Assembly: GCA_027886175.1 (NCBI GenBank)
Contig: JAJNNQ010000078.1
Span: forward strand, 3,782,001-3,846,000
Length of the DNA stretch: 64,000 bases
Source of the DNA: Phylloscopus collybita
Lineage: Eukaryota; Chordata; Aves; Passeriformes; Phylloscopidae
Direction of reading: 5' to 3'
The stretch's first letter is position 1, and each line of letters opens with the position of its first letter. The notes beneath the pieces are model-generated. The model was not told where the DNA came from, made no database searches, and saw nothing but the letters and a program-made list of their open reading frames with translations. Positions 25,128 through 38,612 of this stretch are shown here, in pieces. The position numbers were made by a program, and so were the translations under genes.

Positions 25128-28100
25128 CTACGTTTAAGAAGAGAGTTTATAGGAGCCCTTTGGCACTACAAGGGCAGAGAAACTTCAAACCGGGAGTAGA
25201 TTGCACCTGCGAGATATTCTCAATTTTATAGAATTTTAGAGGAATTTCAGTCCGCCGAATCCCACCGGCAGGCACACAGAATTAGACATGAATAGCGGCC
25301 TTTTCCAGGGGAAACCAAAGTCTCCAGGCCAGGTTCCTGATGTCAGCTTTTAGGAGGCCTTTTGCACTACAAGAACAGACAAACTTCCGACTGGTGGCAT
25401 ATTGCATCTTGGAGATATCCTCATTTGTATGGAATTATAGTGGAATTAAAGTAGGCAGAAGCCCAGTGGCAAGTAGACAGCATTAAACACCAACGGTGGC
25501 CCATTTCCATGGGAAACCAAAGTCTCCACCCCACGTTCATGATGTCCGTTTCTAGGAGGCCTTTGGAACTACAAGAGCAGACAAACTTCCAACTGGTGGC
25601 ATATTGCATCTGGGAGATATCCTCATTTGTATGTAATTTCTGTAGCCATAAGCCCAGTGGCCGGCAGACAGCATTAGACACGAACGGTGGCCCTTTTCCA
25701 TTGGAAACCGAATTCTCCACTCCAGGCTCCTGATGTCAATTTGTAGGAGGCCTTTGGCACTACAGGGGCAGACAAACTTCCATCAGCTGGTTGATTGCAT
25801 CGGAGAGATTTCCAAATATCTTTGGAATTTCAGCAGGCAGAAGCCCAGTGGCAGGCAGACAGCATTAGACATGAACGCTGGCCCTTTTCCATGGGAAAAC
25901 AAAGTCTCCACCCCTGGTTCCTGATGTCAGTTTTTTAGGAGGGCTTTGGTACTACAAGGGCAGAGAATCTTCCATCTAATTGTGGATTGCACCTGGGAGA
26001 TATCCTCATTTCTATGGAATTTTAGTGGAATTTTAATAGGAAGAAGCCCAGTGGCAAGCAGACAGCATTACACATGAACGGTGGCCCATTTTCATGGGAA
26101 ACCAAAGTGGCCACTCCCGGTTCCTGATGTCAGTTTTTAGGAGGTTTTTGCCAGTACAAGGGCAGGCAAACTTCCATCTGGTGGTAAATTGCATCTGCGA
26201 GATATCCTCATTTGTATGGAATTTTAGCAGGCATACGCCCAGTGGCAGGCACACAGCATTAGGCATGAACAGTGCCCTATTCCACGGGAAACCAAATTAT
26301 ACATCCCACGTTTAAGAACTGAGTTTATAGGAGCCCTTTGGCACTACAAGGGCAGAGAAACTTCAAACCGGGAGTAGATTGCACCTGCGAGATATTCTCA
26401 ATTTTATAGAATTTTAGAGGAATTTCAGTCCGTCGAATCCCACCGGCAGGCACACAGAATTATACATGAATAGTGGCCTTTTCCAGGGGAAACCAAAGCC
26501 TCCAGGCCCCAGGTTCCTGATGTCTGTTTTTAGGAGGCCTTTTGCACTACAAGAACAGACAACCTTCCGACTGGTGGCGTATTGCATCTTGGAGATATCC
26601 TCATTTGTATGGAATTCTAGTGCAATCACAGTAGGCAGAAGCCCAGTGGCAAGTAGACAGCATTAAACACCAACGGTGGCCCATTTCCATGGGAAACCAA
26701 AGTCTCCTCCCAGGTTCTTGATGTCAATTTGTAGGAAGCCTTTGGCTCTACAGGGGGAGACAAACTTCCATCTGGTGGTAGATTGCACCTGGGAGACATC
26801 CTCATTTGTAAGGAATTTTAGTGGGATTTTAATAGGCAGAAGCCTAGTGGCAGGAACACATCATTAGACACGAACGCTGGCCCATTTCCATGGGAAACCA
26901 AAGTCTCCACTCCAGGTTCCTGGTGTCAGTTTGTAGGAGGCCTTTGGAACTACAAGGGCAGATAAACTTCCAACTGGTGGTAGATTCCATCTGGGAGATA
27001 TCCTCATTTCTCTGGAATTTCAGCAGGCATAAGCCCAGTGGCAGACAGACAGCATTAGACAGGAACGGTGGCCCTTTTCCATAGAAAACCAAAGTCTCCA
27101 CCTCACGTTCCTGATGTCAGTTTGTAGGAGGCCTTTGGAACTACAAGGGCAGACAAACTTCCGTCAGGTGGTAGATTGCACCTGGGAGATATCCTCATTT
27201 GTAGAGAATTTTATTGGAATTCTAGTAGGCATAAGCCAAGTGGCTGGCAGAGAGCATTAGACACAAACGGTGGCCCATTTCCTTGGGAAACCAAAGTCTC
27301 CATCTCACGTTCCTGATGTCAGTTTGTAGGAGGCCTTTGGTACTACAAGGGCAGACATACTTCTATCTTGTGGTTGATTGCATCGCAGAGATATCCTCAT
27401 TTTTATGGAACTTCAGCAGTCATAACCACTGTACCAGGCAGACAGCATTAGACAGGAACAGTGGTCTTTTTCCATGGGAAACCAAAGTCTCCACACTACG
27501 TTCCCGATATCAGGTTTTAGGAGGTCTTTTGCAGTACATGGGAAGACAAACTTCCGTCTGTTGGTTTATTTCATCGGGGAGATATCCTCATTTGTATGGA
27601 ATTTCAGCAGGCAGAAGCCCAGTGGCAGGCAGAGAGCATTAGACACAAACGGTGGCCCTTTTCCATGGGAAACCGAAGTCTCCAACCCAGGCTTCTGATG
27701 TCGGTTTTCAGGAGGCCTTTGGCATTAAAAGTGTAGACAAACATCCATCTGGTGGGAAATTGCATTTGGGAGATATCCTCATACGTATGGAATTTTAGTA
27801 GGCATATACCCACTGGCAGGCAGCAGCATTAGACATGAACAATGGGCCTTTTTCATGGAAAAACAAATTATCCATCCTCACGTTCCTGATGTCATGTTTT
27901 AGGAGGCCTTTGGCACTACAAGAGCAGACAAACTTCCACGTGGTGGTAGATTGCACCTGAGAGATATTCTCATTTGTAAAGAATTTTAGACGAATTTTAG
28001 TACGCAGATTCCAAGCGTCAGGCAGACAGAATTAGACATGAATAGTGGCCCTTTTCCAGGGGAAATGAAAGTCTGCAGGCCAGGTTCCTGATGTCAGTTT

Positions 28101-29058
28101 TTAGGAGGCCTTTTGCACTACAAGAACAGACAAACTTCCAACTGGTGGCATATTGCATCTGGGAGATATCCTCATTTGTATGTAATTTCTGTAGCCATAA
28201 GCCCAGTGGCCGGCAGACAGCATTAGACATGAACGGTGGCCCTTTTCCATGGGAAACCAAATTCTCCACTCCAGGCTCCTGATGTCTATTTGTAGGAGGC
28301 CTTTGGCACTACAGGGGCAGACAAACTTCCATCAACTGGTTGATTGCATTGGAGAGATTTCCCAATTTCTTTGGAATTTCAGCAGGCAGAAGCCCAGTGG
28401 CAGGCAGACAGCATTAGACATGAACGCTGGCCCTTTTCCATGGGAAAACAAAGTCTTCACCCCTGATTCCTGATGTCAGTTTTTTAGGAGGGCTTTGGTA
28501 CTACAAGGGCAGAGAATCTTCTATCTGGTTGTAGATTGCACCTGGGAGATATCCTCATTTCTATGGAATTTTAGTGCAATTTTAATAGGCAGAAGCCTAG
28601 TGGCAGGAACACATCATTAGACACGAACGCTGGCCCATTTCCATGGGAAACCAAAGTCTCCACTCCAGGTTCCTGGTGTCAGTTTGTAGGAGGCCTTTGG
28701 AACTACAAGGGCAGATAAACTTCCAACTGGTGGTAGATTCCATCTGGGAGATATCCTCATTTCTCTGGAATTTCAGCAGGCATAAGCCCAGTGGCAGACA
28801 GACAGCATTAGACAGGAACGGTGGCCCTTTTCCATAGAAAACCAAAGTCTCCACCTCACGTTCCTGATGTCAGTTTGTAGGAGGCCTTTGGAACTACAAG
28901 GGCAGACAAACTTCCGTCAGGTGGTAGATTGCACCTGGGAGATATCCTCATTTGTAGAGAATTTTATTGGAATTCTAGTAGGCATAAGCCAAGTGGCTGG
29001 CAGAGAGCATTAGACACAAACGGTGGCCCATTTCCTTGGGAAACCAAAGTCTCCATCT

Positions 29059-32000
29059 CACGTTCATGATGTCCGTTTCTAGGAGGCCTTTGGAACTACA
29101 AGAGCAGACAAACTTCCAACTGGTGGCATATTGCATCTGGGAGATATCCTCATTTGTATGTAATTTCTGTAGCCATAAGCCCAGTGGCCGGCAGACAGCA
29201 TTAGACACGAACGGTGGCCCTTTTCCATGGGAAACCGAATTCTCCACTCCAGGCTCCTGATGTCTATTTGTAGGAGGCCTTTGGCACTACAGGGGCAGAC
29301 AAACTTCCATCAGCTGGTTGATTGCATCGGAGAGATTTCCAAATATCTTTGGAATTTCAGCAGGCAGAAGCCCAGTGGCAGGCAGACAGCATTAGACATG
29401 AACGCTGGCCCTTTTCCATGGGAAAACAAAGTCTCCACCCCTGGTTCCTGATGTCAGTTTTTTAGGAGGGCTTTGGTACTACAAGGGCAGAGAATCTTCC
29501 ATCTGGTTGTGGATTGCACCTAGGAGATATCCTCATTTCTATGGAATTTTAGTGGAATTTTAATAGGAAGAAGCCCAGTGGCAAGCAGACAGCATTACAC
29601 ACGAACGGTGGCCCATTTTCATGGGAAACCAAAGTGGCCACTCCCGGTTCCTGATGTCAGTTTTTAGGAGGTTTTTGCCAGTACAAGGGCAGGCAAACTT
29701 CCACCTCGTGGTAAATTGCATCTGCGAGATATCCTCATTTGTATGGAATTTTAGCAGGCATACGCCCAGTGGCAGGCACACAGCATTTGGCATGAACAGT
29801 GGCCCTTTTCCATGGGAAACCAAATTATCCATCCTATGTTTCAGATGTCAGTTTATAGGAGCCCTTTGGCACTACAATGGCAGAGAAACTTCAAACTGGG
29901 GGAGGATTGCACCTGCGAAATATTCCCATTTGTATAGAATTTTAGAGGAATTTTAGTACGCAGAATCCCAGCTGCAGGCACACAGAATTAGACATGAATA
30001 GTGACCTTTTCCAGGGGAAACCAAAGTCTCCACCCCACGTTCCTCATGTCAGTTTTTACGAGGACTTTGGCAACATAAGGGCAGACATACTTCCAACTGG
30101 TGGTTGATTACATCAGGGAGATATCCTCATTTGTGAGGAATTTCAGCAGGCATAACCCCAGTGGCAGGCAGACACCATTAGACACGAACGGTGGCGCTTT
30201 TCCATGGGAAACAAAAATCTTCACCCGTGGTTCCTGATGTCAGGTTTTAGGAGGCCTTTGCCACTACAAGGGCAGACAAACTTCCATCTGATGGAAAATT
30301 CCATCTGGGAGATATCCTCATTTGTATGGAATTTTACTAGGCATAAGCCCAGTGGCAGGCACAGAGCATTAGACAAAAACGGTGCCCCTTTTCCATGGAA
30401 ACCAAAGTCTCCACCTCACGTTCCTGATGTCAGTTTTTAGGAGGCCTTTGGCACTACAAGGGCAGACAAACTTCCAACTGGTGGTAGATTGCACCATGGA
30501 GATGTCCTCATTTGTATGGAATTTTAGTGGAATTTTAATACTCAGAAGCCCAGTTGCAGACCGACAGCATTAAATACGAACGGTGGGCCTTTTCCATAGG
30601 AAACCAAAGTTCCAGGCCAGGTTCCAGATATCACTTTGAACGAGGCCTTTGGCACTGCAAGAGCAGACAAACTTCCATCTGGTGGCATATTGCATCTGGG
30701 AGATATCCTCATTTGTATGTAATTTCAGTAGTCATAAGCCCAGTGGCAAAGAGACAGCATTAAACACCAAGGGTGGCCCTATTCCATGGGAAACCAAAGC
30801 GTCCTCTCCAGATTCCTGATGTCAGTTTGTAGGAGGCCGTTGGCATTACAAGGGCAGACAAACTTTCAAGTGGTGGTAGATTCCATCTGGGAGATATCCT
30901 CATTTGTATGGAATTTTACTAGGCATAAGCCCAGTGGCAGGCGCATAGCATTAGACACAAACGGTGGCTCTTTTCCATGGGAAAGCAAAGTCTCCACCCC
31001 ACGTTCCTGATGTCAGTTTTTAGGAGGCCTTTGGCACTACAAGGGCAGACAAACTTCCACCTGGTGGTAGATTGCACCTGGGAGATATCCTCATTTGTAT
31101 GGAACTTCAGCACTCATAATCTCAAAGCCAGGCAGACAGCATTAGAAACGAACGATGGACCTTCTCCATGGGAAACCAAAGTCTTCACCCCACGTTCCTG
31201 ATGTCAGTTTTTTGGAGGCCTTTGGCACTACGAGGGCAGACAAACTTCCACCTGGTGGTAGATTGCACCTGGGAGATATCCTCATTTGTATGGAACTTCA
31301 GCAGTCATCACCACAGTGCCAGGCAGACAGCATTAGATACGAACCGTGGTCCTTTTCCATGGGAAACCAAAGTCTCCACGCCTGGTTCCTGATGTCAGTT
31401 TTTTAGGGGGCTTTTGCCACTACAAGGGCAGACAAACTTCCACCTCGTGGTAAATTGCATCTTCGAGATATCCTCATTTGTATGGAATTTTAGCAGGCAT
31501 ACGCCCAGTGGCAGGCACACAGCATTAGGCATGAACAGTGGCCCTTTTCCATGGGAAACCAAATTATCCATCCTATGTTTCAGATGTCAGTTTATAGGAG
31601 CCCTTTGGCACTACAAGGGCAGAGAAACTTTAAACTGGGGGAGGATTGCACCTGCGAAATATTCCCATTTGTATTAAATTTTAGAGGAATTTTAGTACGC
31701 AGAATCCCAGCTGCAGGCACACAGAATTAGACATGAATAGTGGCCCTTTTCCAGGGGAAAACAAAGTCTCCAGGCCAGGTTCCTGATGCCAGTTTTTAGG
31801 AGGCCTTTTGCACTACAAGAACAGAAAAACTTCCAACTGGTGGCATATTGCGTCTTGGAGATATCCTCATTTGTATGGAAATATAGTGGAATTAAAGTAG
31901 GCAGAAGCCCAGTGGCAAGTAGACAGCATTAAACACCAACGGTGGCCCATTTCCATGGGAAACCAAAGTCTCCACACCAGGTGCCTTATGTCCGTTTATA

Positions 32001-35000
32001 GGAGGACTTTTGCACTACAAGAGCAGACAAATTTCCAACTGCTGGCTTATTGCATCTGGGAGATATCCTCATTTGTATGTAATTTCTGTAGCCATAAGCC
32101 CAGTGGCCGGCAGACAGCATTAGACATGAACGGTGGCCCTTTTCCATGGGAAACCGAATTCTCCACTCCAGGCTCCTGATGTCTATTTGTAGGAGGCCTT
32201 TGGCACTACAGGGGCAGAGGAACTTCCGTCAGGTGGTTGATTGCATCGGAGAGATTTCCAAATATCTTTGGAATTTCAGCAGGCAGAAGCCCAGTGGCAG
32301 GCAGACAGCATTAGACATGAACGCTGGCCCTTTTCCATGGGAAAACAAAGTCTTCACCCCTGATTCCTGATGTCAGTTTTTTAGGAGGGCTTTGGTACTA
32401 CAAGGGCAGAGAATCTTCTATCTGGTTGTAGATTGCACCTGGGAGATATCCTCATTTCTATGGAATTTTAGTGGAATTTTAATAGGAAGAAGCCCAGTGG
32501 CAAGCAGACAGCATTACACACGAACGGTGGCCCATTTGTATGGGAAACCAAAGTGGCCACTCCCGGTTCCTGATGTCAGTTTTTAGGAGGCCTTTGCCAC
32601 TACAAGGGCAGGCAAACTTCCATCTGGTGGTAAATTGCATCTGCGAGATATGCTCATTTGTATGGAGATTTAGCAGGCATATGCCCAGTGGCAGGCACAC
32701 AGCATTAGGCATGAACAGTGCCCTATTCCACGGGAAACCAAATTATACATCCTACGTTGTGGAGAGAATGTGAATTGGAAGGGACAGACTGCGTTTGCGG
32801 AAGACGAATCGGGTTGTAACACGAAGCAGGGCCAGGCACATCCCTCTCCAGCGATAACCTTTATCTCAAGGTCACAGACCCCTCTCTCTTTCCTTGCATA
32901 CCAGTACTTTTCCACTACCCTTAAGAAACTAGTGAGACCCGCTATGACGTAGCAAAACCCAGAAGGTACTTAAACCCTGTGTTTTAGATAATAAACGCTT
33001 TTGACCAAACACATCACATTGGTGTTAACTGAGTCATTTGCCCGAACCCCACGCTCGCAGCTCGTGGTGGTCGTGTCTTCAATTAAACCCAGGCCACCAA
33101 GGCGATGGCTGAATAAGCCGCAACACTACGTTTAAGAAGAGAGTTTATAGGAGCCCTTTGGCACTACAAGGGCAGAGAAACTTCAAACCGGGAGTAGATT
33201 GCACCTGCGAGATATTCTCAATTTTATAGAATTTTAGAGGAATTTCAGTCCGCCGAATCCCACCGGCAGGCACACAGAATTAGACATGAATAGCGGCCTT
33301 TTCCAGGGGAAACCAAAGTCTCCAGGCCAGGTTCCTGATGTCAGCTTTTAGGAGGCCTTTTGCACTACAAGAACAGACAAACTTCCGACTGGTGGCATAT
33401 TGCATCTTGGAGATATCCTCATTTGTATGGAATTATAGTGGAATTAAAGTAGGCAGAAGCCCAGTGGCAAGTAGACAGCATTAAACACCAACGGTGGCCC
33501 ATTTCCATGGGAAACCAAAGTCTCCACCCCACGTTCATGATGTCCGTTTCTAGGAGGCCTTTGGAACTACAAGAGCAGACAAACTTCCAACTGGTGGCAT
33601 ATTGCATCTGGGAGATATCCTCATTTGTATGTAATTTCTGTAGCCATAAGCCCAGTGGCCGGCAGACAGCATTAGACACGAACGGTGGCCCTTTTCCATT
33701 GGAAACCGAATTCTCCACTCCAGGCTCCTGATGTCAATTTGTAGGAGGCCTTTGGCATTACAGGGGCAGACAAACTTCCATCAGCTGGTTGATTGCATCG
33801 GAGAGATTTCCAAATATCTTTGGAATTTCAGCAGGCAGAAGCCCAGTGGCAGGCAGACAGCATTAGACATGAACGCTGGCCCTTTTCCATGGGAAAACAA
33901 AGTCTCCACCCCTGGTTCCTGATGTCAGTTTTTTAGGAGGGCTTTGGTACTACAAGGGCAGAGAATCTTCCATCTAATTGTGGATTGCACCTAGGAGATA
34001 TCCTCATTTCTATGGAATTTTAGTGGAATTTTAATAGGAAGAAGCCCAGTGGCAAGCAGACAGCATTACACACGAACGGTGGCCCATTTTCATGGGAAAC
34101 CAAAGTGGCCACTCCCGGTTCCTGATGTCAGTTTTTAGGAGGTTTTTGCCAGTACAAGGGCAGGCAAACTTCCATCTGGTGGTAAATTGCATCTGCGAGA
34201 TATCCTCATTTGTATGGAATTTTAGCAGGCATACGCCCAGTGGCAGGCACACAGCATTAGGCATGAACAGTGCCCTATTCCACGGGAAACCAAATTATAC
34301 ATCCCACGTTTAAGAAGTGAGTTTATAGGAGCCCTTTGGCACTACAAGGGCAGAGAAACTTCAAACCGGGACTAGATTGCACCTGCAAGATATTCTCAAT
34401 TTTATAGAATTTTAGAGGAATTTCAGTACGCCAAATCCCACCGGCAGGCACACAGAATTATACATGAATAGTGGCCTTTTCCAGGGGAAACCAAAGCCTC
34501 CAGGCCCCAGGTTCCTGATGTCTGTTTTTAGGAGGCCTTTTGCACTACAAGAACAGACAACCTTCCGACTGGTGGCGTATTGCATCTTGGAGATATCCTC
34601 ATTTGTATGGAATTCTAGTGCAATCACAGTAGGCAGAAGCCCAGTGGCAAGTAGACAGCATTAAACACCAACGGTGGCCCATTTCCATGGGAAACCAAAG
34701 TCTCCTCCCCAGGTTCCTGATGTCAATTTGTAGGAAGCCTTTGGCTCTACAGGGGGAGACAAACTTCCATCTGGTGGTAGATTGCACCTGGGAGACATCC
34801 TCATTTGTAAGGAATTTTAGTGGGATTTTAATAGGCAGAAGCCTAGTGGCAGGAACACATCATTAGACACGAACGCTGGCCCATTTCCATGGGAAACCAA
34901 AGTCTCCACTCCAGGTTCCTGGTGTCAGTTTGTAGGAGGCCTTTGGAACTACAAGGGCAGATAAACTTCCAACTGGTGGTAGATTCCATCTGGGAGATAT

Positions 35001-35645
35001 CCTCATTTCTCTGGAATTTCAGCAGGCATAAGCCCAGTGGCAGACAGACAGCATTAGACAGGAACGGTGGCCCTTTTCCATAGAAAACCAAAGTCTCCAC
35101 CTCACGTTCCTGATGTCAGTTTGTAGGAGGCCTTTGGAACTACAAGGGCAGACAAACTTCCGTCAGGTGGTAGATTGCACCTGGGAGATATCCTCATTTG
35201 TAGAGAATTTTATTGGAATTCTAGTAGGCATAAGCCAAGTGGCTGGCAGAGAGCATTAGACACAAACGGTGGCCCATTTCCTTGGGAAACCAAAGTCTCC
35301 ATCTCACGTTCCTGATGTCCGTTTGTAGGAGGCCTTTGGTACTACAAGGGCAGACATACTTCTATCTTGTGGTTGATTGCATCGCAGAGATATCCTCATT
35401 TTTATGGAACTTCAGCAGTCATAACCACTGTACCAGGCAGACAGCATTAGACAGGAACAGTGGTCTTTTTCCATGGGAAACCAAAGTCTCCACACTACGT
35501 TCCCGATATCAGGTTTTAGGAGGTCTTTTGCAGTACATGGGAAGACAAACTTCCGTCTGTTGGTTTATTTCATCGGGGAGATATCCTCATTTGTATGGAA
35601 TTTCAGCAGGCAGAAGCCCAGTGGCAGGCAGAGAGCATTAGACAC
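29059..35645 (+). repeat. 6.6-kb HOR segment, copy 3
   Basis: Third copy, exactly 12,694 bases to the right of copy 2. It contains the LTR at 32758-33125. It is the same segment carried along inside the second 12,694-bp block. Confidence 0.88.
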
Positions 35646-38612
35646 GAACGGTGGCCCTTTTCCATTGGAAACCGAATTCTCCACTCCAGGCTCCTGATGT
35701 CAATTTGTAGGAGGCCTTTGGCACTACAGGGGCAGACAAACTTCCATCAGCTGGTTGATTGCATCGGAGAGATTTCCAAATATCTTTGGAATTTCAGCAG
35801 GCAGAAGCCCAGTGGCAGGCAGACAGCAGTAGACATGAACGCTGGCCCTTTTCCATGGGAAAACAACGTCTCCACCCCTGGTTCCTGATGTCAGTTTTTT
35901 AGGAGGGCTTTGGTACTACAAGGGCAGAGAATCTTCCATCTGGTTGTGGATTGCACCTAGGAGATATCCTCATTTCTATGGAATTTTAGTGGAATTTTAA
36001 TAGGAAGAAGCCCAGTGGCAAGCAGACAGCATTACACACGAACGGTGGCCCATTTTCATGGGAAACCAAAGTGGCCACTCCCGGTTCCTGATGTCAGTTT
36101 TTAGGAGGTTTTTGCCACTACAAGGGCAGGCAAACTTCCATCTGGTGGTAAATTGCATCTGCGAGATATCCTCATTTGTATGGAATTTTAGCAGGCATAC
36201 GCCCAGTGGCAGGCACACAGCATTAGGCATGAACAGTGCCCTATTCCACGGGAAACCAAATTATACATCCCACGTTTAAGAAGTGAATTTATAGGAGCCC
36301 TTTGGCACTACAAGGGCAGAGAAACTTCAAACCGGGAGTAGATTGCACCTGCGAGATATTCTCAATTTTATAGAATTTTAGAGGAATTTCAGTCCGTCGA
36401 ATCCCACCGGCAGGCACACAGAATTAGACATGAATAGCGGCCTTTTCCGGGGGAAACCAAAGTCTCCAGGCCAGGTTCCTGATGTCAGCTTTTAGGAGGC
36501 CTTTTGCACTACAAGAACAGACAAACTTCCGACTGGTGGCATATTGCATCTTGGAGATATCCTCATTTGTATGGAATTATAGTGGAATTAAAGTAGGCAG
36601 AAGCCCAGTGGCAAGTAGACAGCATTAAACACCAACGGTGGCCCATTTCCATGGGAAACCAAAGTCTCCACCCCACGTTCATGATGTCCGTTTCTAGGAG
36701 GCCTTTGGAACTACAAGAGCAGACAAACTTCCAACTGGTGGCATATTGCATCTGGGAGATATCCTCATTTGTATGTAATTTCTGTAGCCATAAGCCCAGT
36801 GGCCGGCAGACAGCATTAGACACGAACGGTGGCCCTTTTCCATGGGAAACCGAATTCTCCACTCCAGGCTCCTGATGTCAATTTGTAGGAGTCCTTTGGC
36901 ACTACAGGGGCAGACAAACTTCCATCAACTGGTTGATTGCATCGGAGAGATTTCCAAATATCTTTGGAATTTCAGCAGGCAGAAGCCCAGTGGCAGGCAG
37001 ACAGCATTAGACATGAACACTGGCCCTTTTCCATGGGAAAACAAAGTCTCCACCCCTGGTTCCTGATGTCAGTTTTTTAGGAGGGCTTTGGTACTACAAG
37101 GGCAGAGAATCTTCCATCTGGTTGTGGATTGCACCTAGGAGATATCCTCATTTCTATGGAATTTTAGTGGAATTTTAATAGGAAGAAGCCCAGTGGCAAG
37201 CAGACAGCATTACACACGAACGGTGGCCCATTTTCATGGGAAACCAAAGTCGCCACTCCCGGTTCCTGATGTCAGTTTTTAGGAGGTTTTTGCCACTACA
37301 AGGGCAGGCAAACTTCCATCTGGTGGTAAATTGCATCTGCGAGATATCCTCATTTGTATGGAATTTTAGCAGGCATACGCCCAGTGGCAGGCACACAGCA
37401 TTAGACAGGAACGGTGGCCCTTTTCCATAGAAAACCAAAGTCTCCACCTCACGTTCCTGATGTCAGTTTGTAGGAGGCCTTTGGCACTACAAGGGCAGAC
37501 AAACTTCCGTCAGGTGGTAGATTGCACCTGGGAGATATCCTCATTTGTAGAGAATTTTATTGGAATTCTAGTAGGCATAAGCCAAGTGGCTGGCAGAGAG
37601 CATTAGACACAAACGGTGGCCCATTTCCTTGGGAAACCAAAGTCTCCATCTCACGTTCCTGATGTCAGTTTGTAGGAGGCCTTTGGTACTACAAGGGCAG
37701 ACATACTTCTATCTTGTGGTTGATTGCATCGCAGAGATATCCTCATTTTTATGGAACTTCAGCAGTCATAACCACTGTACCAGGCAGACAGCATTAGACA
37801 GGAACAGTGGTCTTTTTCCATGGGAAACCAAAGTCTCCACACTACGTTCCCGATATCAGGTTTTAGGAGGTCTTTTGCAGTACATGGGAAGACAAACTTC
37901 CGTCTGTTGGTTTATTTCATCGGGGAGATATCCTCATTTGTATGGAATTTCAGCAGGCAGAAGCCCAGTGGCAGGCAGAGAGCATTAGACACAAACGGTG
38001 GCCCTTTTCCATGGGAAACCGAAGTCTCCAACCCAGGCTTCTGATGTCGGTTTTCAGGAGGCCTTTGGCATTAAAAGTGTAGACAAACATCCATCTGGTG
38101 GGAAATTGCATTTGGGAGATATCCTCATACGTATGGAATTTTAGTAGGCATATACCCACTGGCAGGCAGCAGCATTAGACATGAACAATGGGCCTTTTCC
38201 ATGGAAAAACAAATTATCCATCCTCACGTTCCTGATGTCATGTTTTAGGAGGCCTTTGGCACTACAAGAGCAGACAAACTTCCACGTGGTGGTAGATTGC
38301 ACCTGAGAGATATTCTCATTTGTAAAGAATTTTAGACGAATTTTAGTACGCAGATTCCAAGCGGCAGGCAGACAGAATTAGACATGAATAGTGGCCCTTT
38401 TCCAGGGGAAATGAAAGTCTGCAGGCCAGGTTCCTGATGTCAGTTTTTAGGAGGCCTTTTGCACTACAAGAACAGACAAACTTCCAACTGGTGGCATATT
38501 GCATCTGGGAGATATCCTCATTTGTATGTAATTTCTGTAGCCATAAGCCCAGTGGCCGGCAGACAGCATTAGACATGAACGGTGGCCCTTTTCCATGGGA
38601 AAACAAAGTCTC
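32355..38612 (+). repeat. 6.26-kb HOR block, copy 1
   Basis: Matches 38613-44861 at offset 6258, becoming 6259 after one extra A near 39405. It overlaps the right part of the 12,694-bp copy, which shows nested rounds of duplication. It starts inside the monomer with 'acccctgattcctg', upstream of the LTR at 32758. It includes the chimeric monomer near 37400. Confidence 0.88.
32758..33125 (+). mobile_element. solo LTR, copy 4
   Basis: Target duplication ctacgt at 32752-32757 and 33126-33131. Second haplotype, as in copy 2, with one private change (ccagcgataa in place of ccagagataa). Corresponds to copy 2 in the 12,694-bp scheme. Confidence 0.93.

Larger units (their letters stand above)
24356..37049 (+). 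repeat. 12,694-bp HOR block, copy 2
   Basis: Tandem partner of 11662-24355, at near-identity. Differences are single bases, for example AGAG to AGCG inside the LTR near 32850 and TAT to CAC near 31060, plus the tract near 33527 that corresponds to 20833. Just beyond 37049 the order of monomers changes and the 6.26-kb period takes over. Confidence 0.92.
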
